Assembly (NCBI GenBank): GCA_015501585.1
Contig: JADNRY010000210.1
Location: 1 to 64,000 of the forward strand
DNA: 64,000 nt
Source of the DNA: Rhodocollybia butyracea
Taxonomy: Eukaryota; Basidiomycota; Agaricomycetes; Agaricales; Omphalotaceae
Reading direction: 5' to 3'
Shown here: piece after piece, positions 40,932 to 51,863 of the stretch
How the letters are laid out: each line of letters begins with the position of its first letter
How positions within the stretch are numbered: position 1 is the stretch's first letter
Made by a program: the position numbers and the translations under genes
The notes under the pieces: generated by a model
Database searches by the model: none
What the model saw: only the letters and a program-made list of their open reading frames with translations
Told to the model about the DNA's origin: nothing

Positions 40932-41760
40932 TGACAAGGTCATGCAACCTAGGCCAGAATGGAAGCGGACCAGACGTAGTGCCGAAAGGCAAGATCAGAA
41001 TTGTGGGAAGAATATCCAGAGTAGACTACAAGGCCAAGGAAAAGGTGGGACTTTGGTGAAGCTATTAGCAACACCCCCAACACACCACCAAGGTTGTCCC
41101 AGAAGGAGAAGAAGTAAAGTGCAAGGAATCGCCAAGATCAGACCGAGGTATAGGCGTGAGAATAGTCCGAGGTATGTCCGAGGTAGGGACCGAGCCGAGT
41201 CGGCTGGTATCGGACAGAATGGTGAGAATAAGCAACAAAGAAAGACTTAAGGAAAGCTCGGAAAGTATGCAATAACTGGTATATCTTGATTTTTGGCTGA
41301 GGAACAATAGTACAAAGTACCTAGCTTATATACAAGTGACCTAATTGTTAAATAAAGACAATAAAGTCAGACCGAGGTAATGCCAAGGCCGGAACAAGGT
41401 GGAATCAATACAAATGATAAAACAATAAGCAATAGAGTAGAAAAGACAAAAGAGATGAACGTTGGTGCACTGCGGACTGCCATGGGAAAGTAATGAGTAC
41501 CGAAAGAGTCCGCCGATATATTGGGCCGAAGGTATGGCCGATAAAGGCATCGGAAATGTGAGTGCCAAAGTAGGAGTGAATTTGTGAAGTCCAAAGGTAT
41601 ATCGGAAGGGATAAAATAGAGAATGGAGTTTCAGAGCCACCAGAGGTCATGGGAGCTATCGGAGCCGTGAGAGACTGTGAGAGAAGGTGAGGGAGTCTCG
41701 GAGAGTCTCTGAATGAGTCGGAACACCTCGGAATAATGATGGAAAGGCATGAACGTAACA
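40932..41760 (-). mobile_element. Probable solo LTR of a different family
   Basis: Between the chromovirus LTR and a WD40 gene relic. On the minus strand it would start tgttacgttcatgcc and end catgaccttgtca (TG...CA, about 829 bp) with a TATA-like gtatataag near 41325. Repeated cgaggta and cggaa motifs resemble other fungal gypsy LTRs. No matching target duplication is visible. It abuts coding sequence at 41761, so it probably truncated that gene. Confidence 0.45.
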
Positions 41761-42600
41761 GGGGGTGAACAGAACAGAGATTTCCGCTATGGCATACGAC
41801 ACCACTTCAGGACAGTTGGCCGTTGTCCAATGGGCAGAGGCAATCCATCGATTTGTTGTTGACATAGGCATGATACCCAGGATACTCAAGTTGGTCACCA
41901 TTGCTAAACATTGGCCACAAGCAGTGACTCCCAGACAAGTTGGTGTACGAGGCCCCAAGCTATGGTCTTTCAGAAGAGAAGATGGGGTAATGTGAGTAGA
42001 CAGCATAAACCAAGGAGTCAAGCATTTAACTCGCCTCAAATAGATACATACTTAGCGACAAGGGAAAGATTCTAAAGTCAAAAATGACTGGTATGATAAT
42101 GTAAGTATCAGATTTCAAGGCATTGATGATAAACTTACAACTAGAACAGAGGACATGCCGTTGTGAACACCAAAGAGGATGCTGTTATTCTCAACGACTT
42201 CTTGGAGGGTGTTGCATTGATGAAGCTTGCTGGTACAGAAAGGGTGAAAACTTTCGAGGTGCCTCATTGAGAGCGGAGATTGCACAATGTAGCCTTTCAA
42301 GATGGCACCAGCATGGTCATCATAGGAAGCGACCATGGAAATGTTTATGCATTTGACTGTCAAACAGGTGAAATTATCAATACCATTCACATTGGTGTGA
42401 AAGACTGGGTGCAGTCAATTTCTGTGCATTTTAGCTTGTAGAGCTGTAGCTGCTGATAGACCTAGAATTTAGACTGTTGAACTCAATGGTGTCCCTTTGA
42501 TTATTGTGGGCCGTTTGGGTGAAAACATTGGCAAGACCAAAATTCAGATATGGGAAAAGGTTGTGGCAGCGCCTGTCAGCAGGAACACAGCAAGGAGGGA
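41761..42600 (+). pseudogene. WD40-repeat protein relic, 5'-truncated
   Basis: Starts in mid-gene with NRTEISAMAYD, then QVGVRGPKLWSFRREDGV, a likely intron (gtaagt near 42101 to acag near 42149), VVNTKEDAVILNDFLEGVAL and LAGTERVKTFEVP, a stop, then NVAFQDGTSMVIIGSDHGNVYAFD, and finally VPLIIVGRLGENIGKTKIQIWEK. These are successive blades of a beta-propeller protein with GSDHGNVYAFD-type WD motifs. It has frame changes, at least one in-frame stop near 42270, and no N-terminus because an LTR lies against it. Confidence 0.7.
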
Positions 42601-42729
42601 AGAGGGTCGGTGGTTGCTGCTGATTGCCCTGTCTTGCATATTGGTATTTGAGAATATCTTGGTAAGTTATCTCCAATGTTGCAAGTGCGGTTTTGGTGAT
42701 GCCCATTTTAGAAAATTCCAGTATTGAGC

Positions 42730-43680
42730 TACTGCCAGCACATAATTATTAGCATGATAAAGCAATATGTACATTGATGAGATTTACCGCTTAGTTAGAG
42801 AAAAGTTAGCTACAATGATATGACTGTTCTATGTCAAAAAGAAAGTGGAACTTACAAGTTTTTGCTGCTTTGTCTCCAGCATATGGAAGTTGAAGACGAA
42901 GTGACAAGAAGTTGCTCACGTGCTCATGCACATGTCTTGATGCGCCAACACTTGGATTCTGGCATGTAAAAGGAAAATCTAATCTTATCTTACATAGTAG
43001 TGCAAAAAGCAATATAAATGACACTAGCCATCCCCTCTGGGGATCATCTGACATAGCTTGCTATTTTTATTGGATAGTAGCAGAAGTGAAAACTTTTACA
43101 TCCACAGATGTATTTCAATTCTGTTGACTGGATGTGTTCGGTTGGTGTTTGGATGAAGATTAATGATAACCTAGTCCAAAGTATGAAATATCTTCCTTCC
43201 TAATATTTAAGATGCAGCAGTGGTGCAGTGTCTCAGCAGTGTTTGGTAGTGGTAAGTAATGCAACGACAACATAGAGAGACTTACGCCAAGTAACATGGG
43301 TACTAATCTGAATGATATTGTTCATAAATGAACCATGTGGTTGTACAATCTCAACACAGTTAATAAGACTGTTAAGTACTAGCTCTAAGCTTACTACTAG
43401 TACTATCAACATTGAGGATGTGTGTGAGTAGGATATCCAGCGAGATTCGGTGTATCAAATTTTTGTAAGTTTTAGATGCCAAATACTTTTATACTAAACA
43501 TTACTGAGGAAAATACTGAGGATTTTAAAAACGCACGTGCACTTAACATATCAGCATAGAGCTCATAGTATTGTGGGAATGATGGGGTGATGTAAAGCGG
43601 ACCGGCAATAACACATAGCAAGCTATGTCAAGGCATATCACTTGTACCAAAAACACAGACAAGAGGCACATTTGCTACAA
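42730..43680. other. No gene recognised
   Basis: AT-rich; two overlapping short ORFs near 42.8-43.1 kb on opposite strands, none recognised. Confidence 0.35.
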
Positions 43681-44870
43681 CAGTTGTAGATAACACGCAT
43701 TGGCTGCAGCAACAGTAGCACCTTCTCATTCTTGGCAATGGCCTCATGCACAGTTGGCTCATGGATGTTGGCAGCAACAACAGAGGATTTCAGGGAATGT
43801 CCAAAGTAACAAAAAAAGCTTTCCTCAGTCCACCTCTGACAGCTTCTTGTCCTGAGAAGCAGCTAAGAGGTTGATTTCAGGGGTCTTCCAGACTATCGTA
43901 AAAGTATTGCTGGTTAAGGGATCCAAGCATCAGGAAAAGCTGTTTTTGCCTAGGTGACCCCAGAGTGGCCTAAAGCAAACTAGGTGACCTATGAATCCTA
44001 TGGCATCCTAGGAATTTGGGCTTGTCCCTTGCCAGTCAAGGCTCTTGAGGATTCCCCAGGTTATTCTAGGGTATCCTAGGAAGCCCCAGGGAAACTCCAG
44101 GACAACTTTGGGAACACCTGGGCAAGCCTGGGCAAACCTAGGCTTGCCCTGGGTTTGCCTAGGATACCCTAGGGAATCCTCAAGGGACGAGCCCAAATTC
44201 CTAGGATGCCATAGGATTCATAGGTCACCGAGTTTGCTTTAGGCCACTCTGGGGTCACCTAGGCAAAAACAGCTTTTCCTGATGGATGCCCTTAATGGTT
44301 TCATACAGACAAACGAATGAGACACTACCTGATCAGAATGACCTGGATCTGCTATGGCTATGCCAGGGTTAGCAAAGAGCTTTACAAATGTTGCTGTGCC
44401 TTCCCACATTTCATAGTCTAGGAAAATGATGTGCTCTTTGATTTGCAGCTGGGGTACAGTGGGATCCATGAGAAAGGTGAAGACATCACAAGCGGAAAAG
44501 CCATAGCACTGTATAGCGTTGTCCAATAGCACCTCAATCACATTGTTGCAAGACTCCATTGACGCTGCACTTGTCAAAAGTTCTACGTGTGCCCCTGGAA
44601 GCCCTGTTTTCTGGCCCTGCACCCAGTGGTCAATGTTTTCACGAAAGTTGACGTATTTAGGATGGAAAGCCAGACTGAAAACGGGCTGTCAGTATAACAT
44701 ATAATATACAAGATAATGTCATACCTGGTGAGGAGCAGTTTCTTGTCCCACAGCGGTAGTCCAAAGTAAGGTGCATTTCTACTGCGACTCCAACCACGGT
44801 AACAGATAGGATTAGGCAAGGCTGATTGCACTGGAAAGATTGTTGCCAGCGCCAGCCGCTTCAGTAGCAT
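43680..44870 (-). CDS. Hypothetical gene, at least two exons, with MITE in a likely intron
   Basis: ATG at 44870 gives MLLKRLALATIFPVQSALP, a possible signal-like N-terminus. An intron of about 38 bp (gtatgac...gacag, about 44726-44689) joins to PVFSLAFHPKYVNFRENI and then the long exon GLPGAHVELLTSAASMES ... QCYGFSACDVFTFLMDPTVP ... PGIAIADPGHSDQ, ending at a gtagtg donor near 44330. A further possible exon (SLKSSVVAANIHEPTVHEAI) lies at about 43780 beyond the MITE. I do not recognise the family. If the MITE is spliced out the gene may be intact; otherwise it is truncated. Confidence 0.4.
43914..44295. mobile_element. Hairpin (fold-back) MITE, ~380 bp
   Basis: Almost wholly self-complementary: the left arm caggaaaagctgtttttgcc...aatttgggcttgtccc matches the reverse complement of the right arm with few changes over about 110 bp. 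Inside, tatcctagg/cctaggata motifs continue the inverted repeat. The outermost match may extend to ttaaggg/cccttaa. I find no clear target duplication. The ORFs on both strands across it are by-products of the palindrome. Confidence 0.75.
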
Positions 44871-44927
44871 TATGATAATAAACCCAGTAAGCTACTGTAC
44901 AGTAAGAGTGTAGGGGCATTTTAATCC

Positions 44928-45062
44928 CTCTGTGTTCGCATTTGATGAGGTCATGTGACTCGTTTGTTGCAGCTTTTGGGTGGCTGGACAAAAATAGGTT
45001 ATTTATGGGCCTATTTAGGCAATTTCTGGGATGGTAGCTAGCCCAAAAAAGACTCTATTCCT
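44928..45062 (+). repeat. Diverged copy of part of the palindromic element
   Basis: catttgatgaggtcatgtgactcg and, further on, taggcaattt and ggtagctagcccaaaaaa align in order with 29093-29211 of the left arm of the palindrome at 28820-32202. This shows the palindrome belongs to a dispersed family. Confidence 0.7.
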
Positions 45063-46740
45063 GCAACCAATTTGGCCATACAAATCTCTGTAATTGCCTA
45101 CCAGTTGCAATTCCCCTTCTTAATGAAGCTTATTGACTTTGTTAGGTTTCTTTTCCGTAATTTTATCCCTTGCCCACTGCTCGCCCAGTTCCCTATGCTC
45201 CTAGCACTCCAACTACTATTCTGAGCATCCCATATCTTTGTTAGAAGGCCTAAATTCAATGGAAAGCGAGGGGGAGAGGGAGAGGGGTGATTAAGTTGAA
45301 AACATACCTAGGGAGGGGTTTGAGCAACCAGGTCTGGGAGTGTAGGGGTCTCAATCTGGGCAGGACTCGTAGGCGGAGCGTATTCAATAAACCACTTGCT
45401 GTTTTTGACAGGATCGGTCCCTGGATTTGGGGCACAACTTGGGGAGAGATTCTGTAATTATGATCGGCAACACTGTAGAACGAGACAGGGAGTCATGAGA
45501 CGCGTAGACATTATCACCATTGTGCATACATATAATGCAATGAATTGGAAACAACGCAATCCAGAGACTAGATATCAATCATTCAAGGACAAAGTTGGAA
45601 GAAGAGGTAGACACTTGTTGCCTCTTTGACACGATACCTCAAAGTTTCACAAAGTTCAAGCTTCATTTTTTGTATTCAGCGACAGGATGCATCTATGCAC
45701 CAAATACGTTTTCCATTGAACCAAATCAACGGTTTGAGTCATATTTAAAGGTTACTATTGTAGCAAGCTAGCACAAGGAAACACCCAAGTTCCATCTGGT
45801 CGATAAAAAACACTTATCCTGGTATGATATCTGTTGTTCTACATTTGAGGTGCAAGGCAAAATCTTGCTAACAATGAGGAACCAACACTAACCAACACCT
45901 GACGTTGATATGTTCCTCATGACCCAAAACATCGCAAGTAAATATAATTTTACCATTACTTCTGCCTCGGTGACTCCTCCAGGCTCTTGCCGCTACAACT
46001 GAACCCTCTTCATCCACCAAAGAGTCACTGGCATTCTTTTCTCCGTCCCCTCACTGTAAAGGTACTGCGCTAGCGAGGTTTGCGTGTAATGCATCAATGC
46101 ATCATGGCCGGCCATACAAGGAATATCCTTTGCAATTGGTAGCAGACAATGGAAGTAGGCGCAAAAGTAGGCCTGCGCTAGGCACTTATTTATAGCCGCC
46201 CATAGTAAATAGCAAATCACCTCTTGTCAACATCCCTCTGTTTTTACTGCTTTTTACTCAAATCAAGTCGGATGCTGGTGAAACTGAAGCTGCGATAACA
46301 GTAGATTGGGACGGGCCAAATGATCCATAGAAAAAAGTATGTCCAATGACTGCAAATGGGCGTTTGTGTCTGCATTCACAGCCATCAGCTCTGTCTCTTC
46401 TTCAATGGTCGACCCAACAACCGATGTCATTGCTTTTCAGTTTTGGATAACAAACGAGGTGTTGATAGCAATGACTGCAAGTATATCTATCTTGGCTTAT
46501 GGCGAGTAATGTGTAGTTTCTTTTGCTCATGTCTCTTGCCATAGCTATAGGTCCTTTGTTCTGCCTAATATCTTTTGATGTCATTCACTCAATCTACCAT
46601 GTAGTTCCTCACAAGAAAGTACATGCCTTCTTCTTATTAGAGCATTTTTGCACCCATTTTCATCTGCCTGCTATCTGCCGGGTGACGTCACTTTGTCACA
46701 TATGGGCACACTGCAGGTCCGCAGGTTTCTAACTATTACA
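45063..46740. other. No gene recognised; left flank of the Harbinger element
   Basis: Short ORFs only. The left end of the PIF/Harbinger element is presumably in this stretch, but I could not identify its terminal repeats. Confidence 0.35.
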
Positions 46741-46743
46741 TCG

Positions 46744-48127
46744 ATGAACACGTCTTCTCTTTCTCTTGAACAGCTTGCTGCCATTGCTGCTTTGCCTGAT
46801 GATCAATGTATTGCTCTTGCTCAAGAGCAAAATTTTGCTGCTGTACGAGCTTACCTGCAACATGTATGTTTACGTTTTTTTCAGTGATTCTTTTGCGCTA
46901 AATGTTTATTTAGTCTTCCGATCCAGCATCAAGACAGTCCATGACAAACAACAAAGCTCCAGGACGCATAAGTCGCATTTTTCTTCTTTTTTTTCACTGC
47001 AAGATACTGACATCCATGTAGCCTTTAACGCTAGCCTTGTGTCCACAGTCTATGCGTGTTTCTACCGCTGGTCCCAGCTCAATTCACTCTTCAACCTCTG
47101 TAGCACACATTTCAGTCACCAATGAAATTGAATTTATCAAGGAGAAGGAGAAAGCACCACCCCCATTCATCAGCTGTGAACATATACGATCTGTTCTTCG
47201 CTCTATCCGTGATAATGATCCATATGCGGGATCTAGTGCTACCAAGAGCGCTGCCTGGGCAAAGGTCTTTGAAATGTTTGTAAAAGCGGGAGGGGTGAAG
47301 GATACTAGAGCGCAAATTTTGAAGGATAAGATTAAGGAACTGTTAGATTGCCATGAGGTACATGTGACACTGTGTAAAATCTTTGTAGATACTGACTATA
47401 GTACAGGGAGCGCAACGCAAGGCCCCAATTACCATTGCTATGTGTAAATTTCTTGATAATGAAGAGAACGCGATTGCTCTTGGTTCTACCTTAGACACTG
47501 TTGCAAGTATGCGTCATCGTTCTGCAGATGAGATGGCATCTGCCAGCGTTGTGCTGTGAAGTAAGTGAACTTCATGATTGTTTAACCCTTTCGCTAATAC
47601 TTACGAATGTAGAAAGAGAAGAAGAAGACCGAAGACCGAAAGTTCATCGCGCAAGCCTCTCTCACCACGATGACTCATAAGGCTCTTGATGAGAAGGCTG
47701 AACTCATCAATCTAAGCTCGGATTCAGAGAACGATCCTGTCAAGGAAGACGACAGCGATATCAAGATGGAAGTTACTCAATGTGATGATGCTCCTAGCAG
47801 TTCTGTACATTTATTCATCCTTTGTGACTCGTCCTGTACAAACATTTCCCATAGACTACCAACAAGAAGCCCAACGTCAAGAAGGAGAATAAATCTCCCA
47901 AAGCCAAAGTTAAAGTCCTGAAGTCGAAGAAGATTGTAGCAAAGTCACGTGTGCATAAGCGTAGCCATTGTGATGACAGCAACATCTTTTCAGAGATGCA
48001 GACAAGCATGGCCCAATTGATGAAACTTCACGAGCGGATTGTAGACAACATCAAGGAGTCGAACCGCAAAACAGAAGTGTTTCAGGACAAATTTCTCGAT
48101 ATCTTTGCACGTATGGTTGATAAATAA
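46744..48127 (+). CDS. Harbinger Myb/SANT-like accessory protein
   Basis: Exon 1 (46744-46863) encodes MNTSSLSLEQLAAIAALPDD; an intron with gtatgt...ttag follows (46864-46913). Later exons encode INEIEFIKEKEK-like and SCEHIRSVLRSIRDNDPYAG sequence, then AWAKVFEMFVKAGGVKDT, AQRKAPITIAMCKFLDNEEN, an acidic Ser-rich stretch (LSSDSENDPVKEDDSDIK), a lysine-rich stretch (KKENKSPKAKVKVLKSKK), and a C-terminal helix ending at TAA 48125-48127. In this superfamily the Myb-like protein binds the transposon ends and helps transposase nuclear import. Exon limits between 46960 and 47050 and near 47560-47860 are tentative. Confidence 0.55.
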
Positions 48128-48254
48128 TGATTTTGCGCCACTTGTATGCCTTTTTTCGCTTGTCACTTACTTTATTGCATAGTCATTGTTTGTTTATCAC
48201 AGAAAACCTAGTAGTAATTGTTGTATGTACAGTAGTAGTATCAAATTGAAATCG

Positions 48255-49781
48255 TTAATCATGGAAATAATCTTCTAATGTAGGAGGCATGCAATTGAAC
48301 CGCTGTGCAATCTGGTTTGGACAAACACAGTTTGCCGCATTCATGAGAAGGACACCGATACGGTAATAACGGCCAACAGGAGATGAAAGTACTTGCATTT
48401 TGCGAAAGTTGTTAAGAAAAGGCCAAAGATTTACAACGACACCAAATCCATGTTCTACCTCTATCCGCACCTTGCTCATTGCACAATTCCATGCCTGCTG
48501 TTCCTCCAAGAGATCATCATCAGCAAATGGACTGATGAGATGTGGTCCATAGCCGTAAGCTGTCGAGCTCCTCTTCCGTTTGGTCGAGGAACTCGTCATT
48601 TTACTTGATTGTATATATTTACTTACCATGTTACTTAGTTTCCATAAGTAGGTACTTATCTAACAGCTCTAGGCTGTTCTTTGTAAATTTTCACTTAGCA
48701 ATCTATCGACCTTTCTACCATCTATCTGTCTGATTGAGTCCTATCCTATCCAGTCTATAACTTGTTCAATCTACTCCATAAAGGAATTAAATCGACGTTA
48801 GGACTATCCGAGGCCCTCGTCAAACTCAAAACTTCTGTCTGCCCACAAAACAGACTTAAGTTTCACAAAGCCGGGTCTCCAAAGACGACAAAATTGCACT
48901 TGTTCATAGGTGCATCATCTGGGACATCTGGACGGAAACCGAACTCATGGAATTTGTCGAGAAATGCGCTGTCGGTGAGAAGATGGTTATCGTTTCGGCG
49001 CCCTTTGTACGGCCCTGCCAAATTACCAATGATTCCATTTGGAAGACACAAAGCTTGATATTTGAGAGCATGCATTTTCTTGTAGCCGTTGTATGCAGCT
49101 TCTTGGCCCTTGCTGGGACGGCACATCTTCCTAATGGTACAATCAAGAAATCCAACACAGTTTGACAACGGTGATCCATAGTCTTCGACAGCAATGGTGT
49201 AGTCAAGGAGGGTGTCAGGATGAAGAATACCGTCAGAATCACAGTCAAGGAGGTGTTTCCATCTGTTATCAAGCCAGGTAATGAGTTCATTGGTGATTTG
49301 AGAAATAGCAGCAATACTTCGGTTGTATCGAGCAACCATATCATAAAGATCGTGACCAGCACGGAAACGAGCAAGAAGAAGGCCCAAGGCTTCAACTGCT
49401 GGGAAGTTATGGCGCTCTTGGGTTATAAACGGGTCTGGTATTTGAAGGACCTCAGCAAGGTCAACGATCTCATCGGCTCTAAATCTGTGATAAAGATTAA
49501 CAGTGATTTGAGTGTAAAAACAAAACAAACACGTACCTAAACCACCACATACAGCTCCTACCAAGCCTATACAAAGAATCTTCACTGATACGTTCACCAC
49601 CTTGCTCTGGACGTGGCCGTTCTCCACAAGCTTCAATTTCCATCTGCAGTAACATCATTTCACAAAGTGTTTGTTCTTGATATTGAAGTAAGAATAACGA
49701 CGCAAGAAGAATTGGAGTGTTTCGCTCAGCACTAGAACATAAGAACAGCAGTGAAGCCAGTAGCAACTGAGGCCCAAGCAT
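48255..49781 (-). pseudogene. PIF/Harbinger transposase (DDE_Tnp_4 type), probably broken
   Basis: Exon 1 (49781-49537, ATG start) joins exon 2 at 49484 across a 52-bp intron (gtacgt...cacag), giving WWFRFRADEIVDLAEVL. The first catalytic Asp is in GFLDCTIRKM, the second in GRRNDNHLLTDS, and the Glu in VRIEVEHGFG. After FGDPA the frame stops (48863). The expected continuation YGYGPHLISPFADDD resumes only near 48555, about 290 bp on, and runs to the stop at 48255. No simple splice pair restores the frame, so I suspect an insertion or decay there. Family is confident; activity is doubtful. Confidence 0.75.
49485..49536 (-). other. Intron, 52 bp, in the Harbinger transposase
   Basis: Minus-strand donor gtacgt, acceptor cacag. 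Splicing joins TTTAG to ATTTAGA, giving a continuous frame into the conserved FRADEIVDL. Confidence 0.7.
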
Positions 49782-49915
49782 GATTGCAAGTGATAAGTAA
49801 CACTACGTAACACATCTTCCAGCTATCTTCGTGTGACATGTGACAAATTTAACGGGTGCGAAAACGCTCTATTCTTATTCAATCCCTCACTAACGCTTTG
49901 CGTTCTTTTGCAGCC

Positions 49916-51261
49916 TGTGACGCCCCCTGACGCCTCCCTCCTCCTACAACGGAAACCGCGAAAATCCAACAACAACTCACGGCAGACCTGGAAAAAGGCG
50001 GGACACTGAGAGAGGTGCGGACTGTGTATTCGAAGCGGGAAGGTCAAACGTACGCACCTCCAGATCCTTCTTCGCTAGCTCTCTCCAGCTAACCGATTAC
50101 ATTCTTTGTTCGCCATATCGTCACCTCAAAACCTCAAACCTTTCCATCCATTTAGTATCTTCAAACTCCTCCAGATGGCGAGAACTCTTCACGAAATCCC
50201 TTTATGCCCTTCTGGTCCTCGCACGGTTCATCGGAATATATATGGCGGTGTTTTTATATTTTGGTAATATTCACAGATATGTGTCATAAAAGTACCGGGA
50301 TCGGTACGTCTTTTTCCGTCTTTTCCCGTCTCTTCCCGTCTCTTCCATCCCTTCCTAAACTCCCTCCCTCATCTAGCCGGCCTCAACTACATCGGCCTCG
50401 GCATCGGGCTTACCCTCGCCTTCCAGCTCAACGCGCTCTACATAGACAAAATCTACAGCCCAAAACACCAAAAACGGCGGAACCGGCGAGGGCAAGCCAG
50501 AGTACTGCGTGCCGTCTATGATCATAGGGAGTATCGTTGCCTGTGGGGTTGTTGATGACGGGGTGGGCGGCGGAGAGGGGGGTTATAGTTGGGTCGTTAC
50601 TGATGTGGTGCGTTTGCGTTTTGGTTGATTTGCGCGTTTGCAATTGCTTGTGTTGAATATGATTGGGGTTTTGTGGTTATGTTGATTATAGGGCATGGCG
50701 TTCGTTGGAGTGGGTATCATCCTTACGTTCAATGCAGACATATGTTGTTGATTCGTTTACGCTGCATGCTGCTAGTGGTTAGTCACTAGTCACCTCTCCC
50801 TTGCTTGTATTCTCCTTCCTTCCCCTCCGCTTCCTTCACCTTTCCTTCCCTTCTTCCTTTCTTTTCATCCTTCCTTCCCTCCCTCCCCCTTCCTTTCCCT
50901 TTTCCCCCTATTTTCTCCAAAAACAAACACCAACACTTACTTACCTGACTCGCCCCCATATACTTACTAACCCCAAAAAAACAACCCTCGCAGGCTTCGG
51001 CTTCCCTCTCTTCGCACCGACGATGTACAACGCCCTAGGGTACCGAAAGGGCGACACAATATTAGCGGCGTTTAGTATTGCTATTGGGTGGCCTGCGTGA
51101 GTAGCGTTTAAGCGTTTTCCGTTTCCGTTTTTTGTTTTTTTTTTGTTTTCAATACTATGTTGATCATGTGCGTTGTCGTTTATATTCATATTTATAGACC
51201 CATACTTATCTGGAAATACAGTAAAGCTATAACGATGAAGAGTAAGCATGCGAAGAAGTGA
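49916..51261 (+). pseudogene. MFS transporter (DHA1-like), pseudogene copy 1
   Basis: Pieces in order: after an acceptor (tttgcag near 49913), LLLQRKPRK and, in another frame, QQQLTADLEKGGTLREVRT, the central cytoplasmic loop of fungal drug/polyamine H+ antiporters. A membrane segment follows, then KSTGIG with an intron (gtacgt near 50302 to ctag near 50373), GLNYIGLGIGLTLAFQLNAL, NGGTGEGKPEY and PSMIIGSIV, where two bases are lost relative to copy 2. Then come a relic of FVGVGIILTFNA, GFGFPLFAPTMYNALGY and, after an intron at about 51098-51198, PILIWKYSKAITMKSKHAKK and a stop at 51261. Frame changes make it non-functional. Confidence 0.75.
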
Positions 51262-51863
51262 GAAGTGAGCAAGGAAGGAAGAAGGAAGAAGTTAGATTGG
51301 GCAGCGGTGTTTCGATTACTCGAGTATTTCACTAGAAAGAAGTTCCTTTTCGGAGGATAGACAGTGATGCTGTTCCTTCTCCCTTCTTGCCCCCTGATGT
51401 TTTTCGCCCCGATGATTAGTACGACTTGTAGACACGCACATTCTACCCATACTACACATACGACCCATACGACTCAAGCCCTTTCTCGATCTCGATCAAA
51501 ATCCTAGTGTATCATTTCCTCCCTTTTTTCCTGCATCTACTGTTACTACTTGGTATAACGTACCTAAGAATACCTTGGCTTGAGAATACCAGCACTTGTA
51601 TTTCAATTTGGTCATATAGCGAACGGGAACGCAGCTCAAACTTTAGAGCTACTCGTATATTATATTGATTAGAAGATTCAAGCTTCTACTTTAAAAAATT
51701 TGCATTACTTACGAATACCAGTGTTCATACGTTTAAATAATACTTATGTGCCAAAACGAAGCAACCCGCGGTACCGTGGTGGGTCCAATGTCACGTGACT
51801 GGGTGATCTAATTAAGGCGCTCGAATATCCGATTCCTTTGTCTTTTCCTTTGTCTCTTCCATC

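Larger units (their letters stand above)
46744..49860. mobile_element. PIF/Harbinger DNA transposon with two converging genes
   Basis: The pairing of a Myb/SANT-like gene on the plus strand with a DDE transposase on the minus strand is the diagnostic structure of PIF/Harbinger elements. Limits are approximate: terminal inverted repeats and the 3-bp TWA target duplication were not found by eye. The right edge must lie before about 49915, where MFS pseudogene sequence begins. Confidence 0.7.
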
